64,000 nucleotides of DNA, taken from positions 2,046,001 through 2,110,000 of the forward strand of contig OZ242006.1 in NCBI GenBank assembly GCA_965204705.1, written 5' to 3'. This document shows, in pieces, positions 35,832 to 45,007 of the stretch (the first letter of the stretch is position 1; the number at the start of each line of letters is the position of its first letter). The position numbers and the translations under genes are program-made. This DNA is from Bin5 sp965204705. Lineage in GTDB: Bacteria > Chloroflexota > Anaerolineae > Caldilineales > Caldilineaceae. The notes under the pieces are model-generated. The model made no database searches. It was given only the letters and a program-made list of their open reading frames with translations, and was not told the origin of the DNA.

Positions 35832-37745
35832 TCAAATATAATACCGCTCCGCCACGCGCATCTCTTCCCACTCCTCCCGCGCCGCGTTGACCGCGTCCAT
35901 CTCACTCACCTCGGCCACCGGTACATCCCACCAGCTGTATCCCGGAACGCCCAAATACCGGTCGTCCGGCACGTAAATGACTGTCGTTCTGTCGATCGAC
36001 TTGGCGTCCTGCAAAGCCTGAACAACATCACTCACACTCTGGCAACGGATGACGTGACATCCCAGGCTTTCAGCGTTCGTCGCCAAATCCACCGGCAGCG
36101 CGTCCACATCATAGCCCGACTCGTCCGTCGGCAGGCCGTTATAGGATTCTCCGTTACGGTGTACTGCCTCCACCTCGTCGGGGAATATGTAGCGCGTGCC
36201 AAAACCCTCCTGGCCCAAAGAGCGACTGAGAGATCCTATCGAGCGAAAGCCTGTATTGTCCATCAGAATTACGGTAAGTTTGTACCCCTCCTGAATCGAA
36301 GTGATCAGGTCCGAGTTCATCATCAGATAGCTGCCGTCGCCGACCATGACATAGACCTCGCGATCCGGCTCCGCCATCTTGATGCCAAGCCCGCCCGCAA
36401 TTTCATAGCCCATGCATGAGTAGCCGTACTCTAGGTGGTACTGCTTGCTATGCCGCGCCCGCCATAGCTTGTGCATGTCCCCGGGCAGACTGCCGGCCGC
36501 GCACACCATCACCGCGTCCGGGTCTCCCTGGTCGTTCACCGCACCGATTAGCGCACCTTGGTAGGGCAGTCCGCTCTCGGCCTCGTGCAAATCATAGTTG
36601 CGCTGCACCTCAGCTTCCCATTCGTCATGCAGCCTCTGCGCCTGCGCTACACTTTCGTCGCTGTTTCGGTACCCGGCCAGCGTTTCGCTCAACTCCTCAA
36701 GCGTGACCCGCGCATCGCCCACCAGCGGAATCGCGCAATGCTTGTACGCGTCAAACTCGGCTACATTGATGTTCACGAACCGGACGTCCGGGTGCTTGAA
36801 CGCCGTCTTGCTCGACGTGGTAAAGTCGCTGTAGCGCGTACCGATACCGATCACAACATCGGCCTCGTCAGCCACCTGCTCGGCCGCAAAAGTGCCTGTT
36901 GCGCCCGCCGCCCCCAACTGCAGCGGGTGGTCGTATGGCAAGCTGCCCTTACCTGCCATAGTCTCAGCAACTGGAATCCCAAAACGGTCCACAAACTCCC
37001 TCAGTGCTCCCGTAGCCTCGCTGTAAAGCACGCCCCCACCCGCGATAATCAGCGGCTTCTTCGCCGCCCGAATCGCCGTCGCCGCCCGCTGCAACGCGCC
37101 CAGGTCCGGCCGGTTGCGCGGGACAGACCACACGCGCTTTTCAAAAAGAGCTGCAGGGTAGTCAAACGCCTCGGTCTGCACATCCTGTGGAATCGAGAGC
37201 GTTACCGCACCTGTGTCCGCAGGGCTCGTGAGAATGCGCATCGCCTCGATCAGTGAGGTGGTCAGTTGGTCCGCACGGTTAATCCGATCCCAATACCTGC
37301 TGACCGGCCTAAAGCAGTCATTGACCGAAATATCCTGACTGTGCTCCGACTCCAGCTGCTGCAGCACCGGCGCAACGTTTCGCCGCGCGAAAATATCGCC
37401 CGGCAATAGCAACACAGGCAACCGGTTAATCGTAGCCGTCGCCGCGCCGGAAACCATATTGGTTGCGCCTGGACCGATCGAGCTTGTGCATGCCAGCGTC
37501 TGCATCCGGTTGCTGTGCTTGGCGTATGCCGCAGCAGTATGCACCATCGCCTGCTCGTTCCGCGTTTGATAATAGCGAAAGTCCGGGTACTGCTGCAGGG
37601 CCTGTCCCATCCCGGCTACGTTGCCGTGGCCAAAAATACCGAAACAACCGCCGAAGAAGGGCTGTTCCACGCCATCCCGCTCACTGTACTGGTTCTTCAA
37701 AAACCGTACAATAGCCTGCGCCATGGTCAATCGTTCAGTGTCCAT
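35832..37745 (-). CDS. iolD: 3D-(3,5/4)-Trihydroxycyclohexane-1,2-dione acylhydrolase
   Basis: The 637-residue ThDP-dependent enzyme opens the cyclohexane ring to give 5-deoxy-glucuronate, the third step of inositol breakdown. Features: a ThDP N-terminal half with GCFGIFGHGNVAGMGQAL and NEQAMVHTAAAYAKH, an intervening domain with AGGGVLYSEATGAL, and a C-terminal half with the ThDP motif VMVGDGSYLMMNSDLITSIQEG and MDNTGFRSIGSL. I start at ATG 37745 because GAGG lies before it; the open frame extends further. It is the largest gene of the cluster, and the 75-base gap upstream leads to an IolG-like gene. Confidence 0.95.
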   Translation of the reverse strand: MDTERLTMAQAIVRFLKNQYSERDGVEQPFFGGCFGIFGHGNVAGMGQALQQYPDFRYYQTRNEQAMVHTAAAYAKHSNRMQTLACTSSIGPGATNMVSGAATATINRLPVLLLPGDIFARRNVAPVLQQLESEHSQDISVNDCFRPVSRYWDRINRADQLTTSLIEAMRILTSPADTGAVTLSIPQDVQTEAFDYPAALFEKRVWSVPRNRPDLGALQRAATAIRAAKKPLIIAGGGVLYSEATGALREFVDRFGIPVAETMAGKGSLPYDHPLQLGAAGATGTFAAEQVADEADVVIGIGTRYSDFTTSSKTAFKHPDVRFVNINVAEFDAYKHCAIPLVGDARVTLEELSETLAGYRNSDESVAQAQRLHDEWEAEVQRNYDLHEAESGLPYQGALIGAVNDQGDPDAVMVCAAGSLPGDMHKLWRARHSKQYHLEYGYSCMGYEIAGGLGIKMAEPDREVYVMVGDGSYLMMNSDLITSIQEGYKLTVILMDNTGFRSIGSLSRSLGQEGFGTRYIFPDEVEAVHRNGESYNGLPTDESGYDVDALPVDLATNAESLGCHVIRCQSVSDVVQALQDAKSIDRTTVIYVPDDRYLGVPGYSWWDVPVAEVSEMDAVNAAREEWEEMRVAERYYI

Positions 37746-37820
37746 TTTTTTCCTCAAGTATGCTTCTCTAGCTGGATTTTTGGAGCAGACGCACGCCAAG
37801 CCCAAAGAAGTCCGGCCTGT

Positions 37821-38831
37821 CTACCCGTAGATAGCAGGTCTGTCCGGAAGTTTGACGGTTATTGGCTGGTTTCGAAGACCAGATTCAATGCAAGCATCGG
37901 CCACGAGTATCGACACATAACCGTCCCACGTGCTCGGTCCTGTCGCCTCGCCGTCCAGGACCGACTGCACCCACGCCTGTATCTCATTGATATAGGCCGT
38001 GTTAAATCGCTGCAGCCAGTCCTCCTCTACCCACTGCCCGCTCGCATTACTGTGCCGCACCACCGGGCTCTGTAGAGGACTCGTATGTACCGCGCCCGTT
38101 TCACCGGTTATACTCACCTCGATCTCATAGCCGTAACCGGAATCCGCGTTGCATTCAAGCCCGCCCAGCGCGCCGCCGGCAAACTGCAGCTGGACCATGA
38201 CATAGCGTGCGCTGTCCGGGAGTTCCGATGAAAATGGAATATAGGAGGTGTGGACCCCAACGATCTCATCCGCCATCATCCAGCGCGCCGAGTGAATGTC
38301 ATGGATGAGAGAGCCCGTTATGACATCCCCAAGAGAGGGAGCGCCATCGCTGGAGGGGTTGATGTGAACGCTTCGGAAAACAAGAGCATTTCCCTGCGCC
38401 CCGCTGTCGCTCACCCGTTTCACGGCGACATGTGCTGGGTCATATTGCCGCATGAGGCCTACCTGCACAAGCCGCCGACCGCCCTCAACCTCGGCACCGA
38501 CGACTTCCGCGGCCTCGGCGCCCCCGGTCGCCAGCGGCTTCTCACACAGGATCGGTTTTCCCGCTGCAATGCAAGCCCTCGTTAACTCTGCATGGAACTG
38601 GTTCGGCGCCGCAATCACCACTGCTTCAACTTCCGGTGCCGCAATGAGTTGCTCGGCGTCATCGTAGATCCGAGCACCCCCGCACCGCGCCGCAATCTCC
38701 GCAGCGCGTGCCGAATCCACGTCCATGATTGCTGTGACTTCAGCCGCCGCAACCATGTAGGTCAGATTCGAGGCGTGCCGGGCCCCCATACCGCCTGTTC
38801 CAATGATGCCGACATTAACCGTTCGGTTCAC
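37821..38831 (-). CDS. Inositol-dehydrogenase-like Gfo/Idh/MocA oxidoreductase
   Basis: The 336-residue protein has VNVGIIGTGGMGARHASNL, ILCEKPLATGGAEAAEV with the catalytic lysine, and GDVITGSLIHDIHSARWMM with the Asp/His pair, then YINEIQAWVQSVLDGEATGPSTWDGYVSILVADACIES, a C-terminal pattern of myo- and scyllo-inositol dehydrogenases. The start is GTG at 38831, with an AGAGGGG site just upstream. It may be a second inositol dehydrogenase with different stereochemistry from IolG, so the cluster could use several isomers. Confidence 0.85.
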   Translation of the reverse strand: MNRTVNVGIIGTGGMGARHASNLTYMVAAAEVTAIMDVDSARAAEIAARCGGARIYDDAEQLIAAPEVEAVVIAAPNQFHAELTRACIAAGKPILCEKPLATGGAEAAEVVGAEVEGGRRLVQVGLMRQYDPAHVAVKRVSDSGAQGNALVFRSVHINPSSDGAPSLGDVITGSLIHDIHSARWMMADEIVGVHTSYIPFSSELPDSARYVMVQLQFAGGALGGLECNADSGYGYEIEVSITGETGAVHTSPLQSPVVRHSNASGQWVEEDWLQRFNTAYINEIQAWVQSVLDGEATGPSTWDGYVSILVADACIESGLRNQPITVKLPDRPAIYG

Positions 38832-38883
38832 CCCTACCCCTCTTTCGCTGGATCTTGTCCGCCCGGTCCTGCCGAAACACCCT

Positions 38884-39750
38884 TTACCACGAGTCGCTCT
38901 TTGACCCAATTCTCCAGTAAGGGTCGTCCAAAGGAGGCGGCTTCGACACCGGCCCCGCGCCCCGAACCGACTGATCAAAGTCAATCAAGCTGCCCGTCAT
39001 CATTCCCGACTCGTCCGACGCCAGAAAAGCGATCGACCGCGCCACTTCATCCGTCTTGAGCAGGCGCCCAAATGGCTGCTCTGCTTCCGCCTTCTCCAGC
39101 CAGTCTTCGCCGTCCGAGTGAAACGTGCGTTGTATGAAATCTTCCGCTGGCGAATCCATCCATCCCACGGCTATCGCGTTCGCACGGATCCCGTAACGCA
39201 TGACCGCAAAAGCGACATTCTTGGTCATCGCGTTCAACGCGCTCTTGGAGGCCGTATAAGGAAGTAGGAACTGCTCGCTGCCGAAAGAGGCCACACTGGA
39301 GATATTGACGATCGACCCGCCGTTTCCTTCCCGCCGCATCAGCTTGCAAGCATCCTGCATGAGCAGGAACGGCGCCCTAGAATTGACGGCGATAATCCTG
39401 TCAAACAGTTCAGGTGTCGTATCCCAGATATTTCCCCGTACCGTTAACGCGGCGCAATTGACGAGCACGTGTACAGCACCAAACCGTTCATCTGCAGCTG
39501 CGACGATAGCGCGGCACGCTTCAACGTCTGCCAGGTCTGCTTGCACAAAATGGGCCTCGCATCCCCCTGCCCGCAGGTTGGCCGCAACCGCATTGCCCCG
39601 TTCAGCATTCCGGCCGCTGACGATAATCCCCGCCGCGCCCCGCTCTGCAAAAAGCCGCACGGCCGCCTCACCAAGCCCTTGCGTGCTGCCCGTGACGACC
39701 GCGAACTTGCCCCGCAAAGAACTCGGATCTGTAGTCATCTCTGTTGTCAC
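38884..39750 (-). CDS. Short-chain dehydrogenase/reductase
   Basis: The 288-residue SDR has the coenzyme motif VTGSTQGLGEAAVRLF, NCAALTVRG in place of NAAG, the catalytic INISSVASFG with Ser, and YTASKSALNAMTKN (Tyr-x3-Lys), then RANAIAVGWMDSP. It lies between iolE and the IolG-like gene in the inositol cluster and probably oxidises a cyclitol or sugar intermediate with NAD(P). GTG at 39750 and ATG at 39738 are both possible starts. Not a known step of the standard pathway. Confidence 0.86.
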   Translation of the reverse strand: MTTEMTTDPSSLRGKFAVVTGSTQGLGEAAVRLFAERGAAGIIVSGRNAERGNAVAANLRAGGCEAHFVQADLADVEACRAIVAAADERFGAVHVLVNCAALTVRGNIWDTTPELFDRIIAVNSRAPFLLMQDACKLMRREGNGGSIVNISSVASFGSEQFLLPYTASKSALNAMTKNVAFAVMRYGIRANAIAVGWMDSPAEDFIQRTFHSDGEDWLEKAEAEQPFGRLLKTDEVARSIAFLASDESGMMTGSLIDFDQSVRGAGPVSKPPPLDDPYWRIGSKSDSW

Positions 39751-39823
39751 CTGTTTTTTTTCCGATATCGAGAATTCAGTGAGGCCTGCTTCACAGTGCT
39801 TAGCGAATTTCGCGGAGCGCCAG

Positions 39824-40723
39824 CTACCAATTCAACTCATTACCCAAAAAAGTGCGGTTGCGTTTCGCGCTCTCCATCGCGTCAACGCCCATCTCGGGCA
39901 GAATGTCCTGCTCTACCGTTCCCCAGCCATCAAACTCGACCTCGTGTAGGATCCGGTTGATGCCATGCCAGTCAATAGTCCCCTGGCCCAATTCAGGGAA
40001 TACCCCGGAGCTGACCCCGTCATAATAGTCGCCCCCGCGCCCGATCACTTCATCGCGGGCAATTCCATTACACTCTTTAATGTGCAAATACCACGCGCGA
40101 TCTCGCCACTTGTCGAGCACAGCAACCGGGTCGCCGCCCCCATACGAAATGTGCGCCATGTCAAAGCAGAGGCCGACCAGCTCGGGGTCAGTACGCTCCA
40201 GAAGCGCATCGATTTCGAAATCGGTTTCCAGGTAACCGCCGACATGCGGATGAGCCGCGCTCCTCATGCCTAACTCTTCGTAGACCATTTTGGCAAAGGC
40301 GTCGACGTTCTCGGCAGCCCGGTCCCACTCCGCACTGCTGAGCGAGTCCTCCCTCCGTATCCGCCCGGCGCGCGCCGCTCGACCCTCTACCACGAAAAGC
40401 ACGTCCGACAGGACAATGTACTGACAGCCCATCGCCGAAAGCACCTGTGCCGTCTCCAACGCCTCCCGGTAGACCGTTTCGTCCTCTCTCCCGGCCACGA
40501 AGTTGAAAATCGTGAAGGCCGACGTCAACGTCAGCCCGCGCCGCTGAAGGTCGTCGCGCAGCTTCGGAATATCGAAGGGCAGGTAGCCGTACGGCCCTAA
40601 CTCTGTTCCCACATAGCCGGCCTCCTGAATCTCATCAAGGACTTGGCAGTATGGAGGAACATTCGGCGTGTCTTTCATCAAGACGCCCCAGGAAACAGGG
40701 GCTGTTGCAATTCGTACTTGCAT
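39824..40723 (-). CDS. iolE: Inosose dehydratase-like (IolE) sugar-isomerase family protein
   Basis: The 299-residue TIM-barrel protein is of the AP-endonuclease-2/xylose-isomerase superfamily. VRIATAPVSWGVLMKD at its start is characteristic of IolE (APVSWG), which removes water from 2-keto-myo-inositol to give trihydroxycyclohexanedione. Other points: FTIFNFVAGREDE, AAHPHVGGYLETDFEIDALL, VGLCFDMAHISYGGGDP, and HIKECNGI. The start at 40723 has an AGGAAT ribosome site; a longer frame reaches 40804 into the palindrome. IolH or IolI are the alternatives; position in an iolB-C-E order favours IolE. Confidence 0.82.
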   Translation of the reverse strand: MQVRIATAPVSWGVLMKDTPNVPPYCQVLDEIQEAGYVGTELGPYGYLPFDIPKLRDDLQRRGLTLTSAFTIFNFVAGREDETVYREALETAQVLSAMGCQYIVLSDVLFVVEGRAARAGRIRREDSLSSAEWDRAAENVDAFAKMVYEELGMRSAAHPHVGGYLETDFEIDALLERTDPELVGLCFDMAHISYGGGDPVAVLDKWRDRAWYLHIKECNGIARDEVIGRGGDYYDGVSSGVFPELGQGTIDWHGINRILHEVEFDGWGTVEQDILPEMGVDAMESAKRNRTFLGNELNW

Positions 40724-40792
40724 AGTGGATTCCTGGAATTGGAGTGTCGAAGTACAGTTAGTTGCCAGACAGATTAACTGTCCGTTGGCGGC

Positions 40793-40806
40793 GGATGACG
40801 TCATCC
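40793..40806. promoter_or_regulatory. 14-bp perfect palindrome upstream of iolE
   Basis: GGATGACGTCATCC reads the same on both strands. It lies in the 185-base gap between the end of iolC and the iolE start. Perfect palindromes of this size are typical of operators bound by a dimeric regulator such as LacI or GntR. No second copy was noticed in the cluster, and no regulator gene is present, so it is a candidate only. Confidence 0.35.
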
Positions 40807-40908
40807 ACCCCCTGCAATGTCAACTTGCTTGTGAACTCAAATACTGCGGACCTTTCAAACATTAGAGAAAGTGCACTCCAACCTTCAATCGCCACCCGGT
40901 ATTGCCCG

Positions 40909-41934
40909 CTAAAATCCGCCCCGCTCTTCCACAAACGCTATCACCTCATCGTAGGTGGGCATGAAGTTCGCGCAACCGTGCGCCAGCACCACTATCGCAC
41001 CGCACGCATTTCCCAGCCGCGCCGAACGCTGCCAGCCCCAGTCGTTGACAAAGCCGTAGATAAAGCCGGCCCCGAACGCATCGCCCGCCCCAAGTATATT
41101 GTAAATCTCAACCGGAAATCCCGGTGCCTCAAGGACTTCCCCATCCGCCAGATGCACCCGCGAGCCAAGCGCACCCACCTTTTCAACAACCGCCTGCGGC
41201 CCCAGTTGCAGAAGCCAACCGATTGCCGACTTCACATCCCCCTCAACTTTCGCATCCGAAACCTGCGAGTGTGTCAAGGACATCTGGCTGGCATCGCTCA
41301 GCACAGCCGCGTTGATCTCGTCTTCGGTGCCTATGACGACGTCAACATTGGGAAGCACCGAACGCGCGACCACACCGAATGCCCGCGGGTCATGCCACTG
41401 ATCCGGCCGAAAATCAAGGTCGAAAATGACCGTAGTACCCACCTGCTGTGAATACTCCGCGCCAAACATCGTAGAGCTCCGGCTGGGCTCCTTGCTCAGG
41501 TTCGTACCGGCAAACTGAAATACCTTCGCATCGGCAACTGGCGCTGCCAGCACGTCGTCAATCGTCAACTCAATGTCGGCGCAGTTTTCCCGGTAATAGA
41601 CCAGCGGAAATCTGTCCGGCGGCTCGATACCTAGCACAACCGCGCTTGTTCGGTGACCCGGCTTGCGCGGGCTGAAACTGAAATCGACGCCCTCCTTCTC
41701 CAGAAAGTCGGCGATGAAATCACCCACTGGGTCCTCACCCAAACCGGTAACGAGCGCCGTCTTCAGGCCCAGGCGGGCCCCGCCCACACTGATGTTTGTC
41801 GGAGAACCGCCTACATAGGCCGCAAAGCTGCCGATTTCGGAAAATGGCGCGCCGACGTCGTTGCTGTAAAGGTCGATCGAGGAACGCCCCATATGCAGGG
41901 AGTCGAAACTTCTTGCTTCGTTTTCCGTTGTCAT
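40909..41934 (-). CDS. iolC: 5-Dehydro-2-deoxygluconokinase
   Basis: The 341-residue PfkB-family kinase phosphorylates 2-deoxy-5-keto-gluconate at C6. It has the substrate motif GGSPTNISVGGARLGLKTALVTGLGEDPVGDF, SFSPRKPGHRTSAVVLGI, and the PfkB signature NILGAGDAFGAGFIYGF near the end with the catalytic Asp. DLDFRPDQWHD in the middle is typical for IolC. It starts at ATG 41934 with an AAGGAAC site. It is not fused to an IolJ-like domain, unlike some larger IolC proteins. Next gene upstream is iolB, 70 bases away. Confidence 0.93.
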   Translation of the reverse strand: MTTENEARSFDSLHMGRSSIDLYSNDVGAPFSEIGSFAAYVGGSPTNISVGGARLGLKTALVTGLGEDPVGDFIADFLEKEGVDFSFSPRKPGHRTSAVVLGIEPPDRFPLVYYRENCADIELTIDDVLAAPVADAKVFQFAGTNLSKEPSRSSTMFGAEYSQQVGTTVIFDLDFRPDQWHDPRAFGVVARSVLPNVDVVIGTEDEINAAVLSDASQMSLTHSQVSDAKVEGDVKSAIGWLLQLGPQAVVEKVGALGSRVHLADGEVLEAPGFPVEIYNILGAGDAFGAGFIYGFVNDWGWQRSARLGNACGAIVVLAHGCANFMPTYDEVIAFVEERGGF

Positions 41935-42004
41935 GTTCCTTGTTTCCTATGGCCGCATACGGCGCGGGTGCCGAATGCTTCAGCTGTAGTCGGCCCGGCA
42001 TTTC

Positions 42005-42892
42005 TCAGTACAGAGGCAGTCGTTCATCCACGCCGGTGTACTTCTCCTTCACCCACCCGTAATTGGGATCTTCCTGGTTGGCCAGACTCTGCGCGCTGCC
42101 CGCCAGCACATTCAGATAGTACGTGGTATAACCCGGCATGCTGACCACAGGATGGTAGCCCTCCGGCACCAGCACAGCCTCATTGTGGCCCACCCGCACC
42201 AGCGCATCAATCGGATTGCCCGCAGCGTGCATGGGCGAATTCTCGTCTGTATACACCCTCTGATACGCAAAACCTTCTGGCCGGTCAATATGATAGAAGT
42301 AGACCTCCTCCAGATCGGCCTCGACCAACTCACCCGACTCGTCCTCTATATGCACGTCGTGCTTGTGCGGAGGGTAGCTGCTCCAATTGCCGCTCGGCGT
42401 GTAAACCTCGACGAGCACGATCCTGTGCACCGGCGAGCCGGGAGGCAGCAGGTCATTGATCTGACGGCTCACGTTGTCGCCACCGCGAATACTGATAGCG
42501 ACGTCCTCCGGCCGGATAAACCACGGTTCATGATCCTCGGTCGTCGGCACCCAAGTGACCGCAAACTCGCCCGCCTCCTCTGCAGTAACCGTCAGACTGG
42601 TCCGACGCGGCAGATAAAGAGCATGGGCCCCACCCGCGAAAACATCAGGCCGCCCGCCAATCCCTGCCCAAGAGCCTCTGCTGCTGCTAATACTGTAACG
42701 TCCGGTTAAGTTGACAAACGCGAACTCGTGTTCTCCAGTGTCGAAGGACCATTCTCCCCCTTCGTCCAGTCGCCTCGCCTGGAAAGAAATATATTCCCAG
42801 CCGGCGCCTTCGGGAGTGACCGAAAGGATCAGGCCCGGCTCCTTGCCATCCTTTTCCTCTCCTATCAGGACATTTTCTGCCGTGTAAATCAT
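42005..42892 (-). CDS. iolB: 5-Deoxy-glucuronate isomerase
   Basis: The 295-residue double-cupin protein (KduI/IolB family) isomerises 5-deoxy-glucuronate to 2-deoxy-5-keto-gluconate. Key points: NLTGRYSISSSRGSWAGIGGRPDVFAG, the metal site SYPPHKHDVH with two histidines, LEEVYFYHIDRPEGFAYQRVYT with Glu and His, and VLVPEGYHPVVSMPGYTTYYLNVLAG. It is the first recognisable gene of the inositol cluster in transcription order. The nearest upstream gene, a DinB protein, is 53 bases away and may be co-transcribed. Confidence 0.93.
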   Translation of the reverse strand: MIYTAENVLIGEEKDGKEPGLILSVTPEGAGWEYISFQARRLDEGGEWSFDTGEHEFAFVNLTGRYSISSSRGSWAGIGGRPDVFAGGAHALYLPRRTSLTVTAEEAGEFAVTWVPTTEDHEPWFIRPEDVAISIRGGDNVSRQINDLLPPGSPVHRIVLVEVYTPSGNWSSYPPHKHDVHIEDESGELVEADLEEVYFYHIDRPEGFAYQRVYTDENSPMHAAGNPIDALVRVGHNEAVLVPEGYHPVVSMPGYTTYYLNVLAGSAQSLANQEDPNYGWVKEKYTGVDERLPLY

Positions 42893-42945
42893 TATCGTCT
42901 TCTTTCTTCAATTCGGCTGTACTTGTCGACCAATGGACTCACTGC

Positions 42946-43443
42946 CTACTCTTTCCTCGTCATGGCAAAGCGACCAAAACCAAGCGGCTCCGTAGGATGG
43001 CCCAACTGTGCCAATACCGGTGTCATCTGACTGCGATGTTCGGTGGCGTGATTGAATACGTGGCACAGCACGTCATCCACTCTCAATACATATGCCGTGC
43101 CTTCTATGTTGCGGTACTCAAGAGAATCATTGAACCTGCTCTCCGTCAACGTGCCCAGAAAATCCCCCCACGCTTCCCACAGGGGCACCCACGCCGCCCG
43201 AAGCTCGTCAAATGAGGAAAACTCAGAGGCTCCAGGTAATATTGAAGGGCTAGTTCCCTCCAGTCGTTGCAGCCACACCAGCTCAGCACCGTACCCGTGA
43301 GCCGTCAAACCATGCAGCGACTGCCAGAAAAAAGGGCGTTCCGCGAAATAATCCTCTTCCGAAAGCGCATCCAAGCTCGGAAAGACCCTCCGCCAGGCCC
43401 ACTTGTTGTATTCAAATAGCCTGCTTACCGACTGAACAGACAT
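42946..43443 (-). CDS. DinB-family protein, paralogue 1
   Basis: The 165-residue protein has the DinB/YfiT four-helix fold pattern. Its potential metal triad comprises His in FFWQSLHGLTAHG and the pair in HVFNHATEHRSQMTPVLAQLG. Such proteins are putative metal-dependent transferases or hydrolases of thiols. The start at 43443 (MSVQS) has an AGAGGA site upstream; a longer frame starts at 43473. It is about half identical by eye to the next gene (43824-44321), so the pair arose by tandem duplication. It lies before iolB, but there is no known link to inositol. Confidence 0.85.
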   Translation of the reverse strand: MSVQSVSRLFEYNKWAWRRVFPSLDALSEEDYFAERPFFWQSLHGLTAHGYGAELVWLQRLEGTSPSILPGASEFSSFDELRAAWVPLWEAWGDFLGTLTESRFNDSLEYRNIEGTAYVLRVDDVLCHVFNHATEHRSQMTPVLAQLGHPTEPLGFGRFAMTRKE

Positions 43444-43823
43444 CTGTCTCATCCTCTCAGAGCATGGCTGCAAGTCGCGTTCAGTTGCAGCTTCTATGCA
43501 CCGTTCCGCCGACTGATATGTTGATAAATGTGGGGCATGGGGCTAGCTTGGCCCGCCCCGTTCCCACATGGCCGGTGCCTGCAGCAACCACAGGGAACTT
43601 ATAGCACGCTGGGGTTGAAAAGTCAACCATTTACGTGCGTTTCGGAGTCAGAAAAAAGGCCAGAAGTTCCCCCTTCCCAGAAGCTCCGGGACAGTGCCTC
43701 GGGGAAAAATCCCCGCGCGAAGACTGACTGCTTTCTGCAATGCGCTTTCAGTGAATGGAAAGCTTGTACGCGGCTCTTTGTCCGCAGTTCAGGGAATTGG
43801 CGGCCAGGCCAAGTGTACGGTGC
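43444..43823. other. 380-bp gap between DinB paralogues
   Basis: No gene is supported here. A small hairpin CGGGGAAAAATCCCCG lies near 43698. The region may hold a promoter for the downstream DinB-iol transcript, but I could not find a convincing -35/-10 pair. Confidence 0.35.
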
Positions 43824-44321
43824 TCACCCACTCTCGGTTATGGCAAAATAGGCATAATCGAGAGGCTCAGTCGGATGCCCCAGCCGAGCCAGCACCGGTG
43901 TCATCTGGCTCCTGTGCTCAGTACCGTGATTCATGACATGCCGCAACACGTCGTCCAACAAGATACTGATTTCTTCACCCGCGTCACTACGATACACGAC
44001 TGCGCTGGTTAGCGCGCTCGGTGTCAGCGAGCCGAGATACTCCTGCCACGCATCCCACAGAGGTCCCCAGGAATCCAGTAATACCTCGAACGTTGGAAAC
44101 TCCTCTGCCGTCGCCGGTTGCGGCGAGGTGCCATCTCGTGACCGGAGCAGCCAATTCCTCTCAGAACTGAATCCGTGGACAGCCAGACCATGAAGAGAGT
44201 GCCAGAAAAAGGGGCGTTCAGCGAAGTATTCCTCCTCCGGAAGCCCCGCTAAACTAGGGAATACCCGATTCCAGGCCCACATGTTGTAGGCGAATTGTCT
44301 TTCTGCAGACTGAACTGACAT
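43824..44321 (-). CDS. DinB-family protein, paralogue 2
   Basis: The 165-residue protein starts MSVQSAERQFAYNMWAWNRVFPSLAGLPEEEYFAERPFFWHSLHG... in step with paralogue 1 and has the same His triad (SLHGLAVHG and HVMNHGTEHRSQM). GAGAGGACC precedes the ATG at 44321, as in the other copy. The conserved 5' region suggests duplication of the whole gene with its ribosome site. The function of this family is poorly known; bacillithiol-dependent or mycothiol-dependent transferases are the best-studied members. Confidence 0.85.
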   Translation of the reverse strand: MSVQSAERQFAYNMWAWNRVFPSLAGLPEEEYFAERPFFWHSLHGLAVHGFSSERNWLLRSRDGTSPQPATAEEFPTFEVLLDSWGPLWDAWQEYLGSLTPSALTSAVVYRSDAGEEISILLDDVLRHVMNHGTEHRSQMTPVLARLGHPTEPLDYAYFAITESG

Positions 44322-44527
44322 TTTCGCGGTCCTCTCAGAAAATTGGTTTTGGCATGAAATCGAATCCCGTTTTTCTACTCTGCTGCACCGACAGAGTCCA
44401 AGAAGAATTGCCGGGCATGCACGATGCCCTGGCACGCTTTTCGCTCACCTGCTCGGCGCCCAAAACGTCCGCCGTGCTCTCTTAGCTTGCGAGAGCAGTG
44501 TAATCTGTCGCTGCGAAAGCCCTTCCG

Positions 44528-44944
44528 TCAGTCCGGATGCCACACACTTCCCGTTCGCGGCAACACCGAGAGGGGGCCGGAACCCGCTTGGACACTGCTC
44601 ACACGCAGAAAGTCAACCGCCTGCTTCAATACACTCTCTGGGGACAGAAGGCTGGTGTCGATCAATAAGTCAGCATGACTGCGCGCATGTGCCAGCCGTT
44701 TCAGTTCTGTCCTGCGCCAGGGCTCGTCCCAGCTTACATCAGGACGTCGCTCACCCTGCGCTGTTAAGTCTGCCTCCAAAAAAATCAGCCAGTTGGGCGG
44801 CCGGATTCGCTGCCACATGTCTGGCACCTGGCTGTGCTCTTGGGCGACCGGGCGGGCGTTAAAGCCCAACTCCCTCAGCCCGGCCACAAGCGTTGACTTG
44901 CCGGCCGCGCTTACACCTACGATTTTGACAAGGTCCAGGTTCAC
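44528..44944 (-). CDS. Small P-loop nucleotide kinase-like protein
   Basis: The 138-residue product starts with a Walker A, VKIVGVSAAGKSTLVAGLREL (P-loop GVSAAGKS at about 10-17). Later it has NWLIFLEADLTAQGERR and SHADLLIDTSLLSPESV. It resembles AAA_33/adenylate-kinase-like small kinases, but there is no recognised lid or substrate motif. It lies 63 bases behind the PP2C-like gene and is probably in its transcript. Possible roles include nucleotide or cofactor phosphorylation; not assigned. Confidence 0.65.
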   Translation of the reverse strand: MNLDLVKIVGVSAAGKSTLVAGLRELGFNARPVAQEHSQVPDMWQRIRPPNWLIFLEADLTAQGERRPDVSWDEPWRRTELKRLAHARSHADLLIDTSLLSPESVLKQAVDFLRVSSVQAGSGPLSVLPRTGSVWHPD

Positions 44945-45007
44945 TTGCGCCGCCCCCGTTGGCGGTCAGAGAGAATTACATTTGTGTCCCGTACCCGCAT
45001 CGAACCG

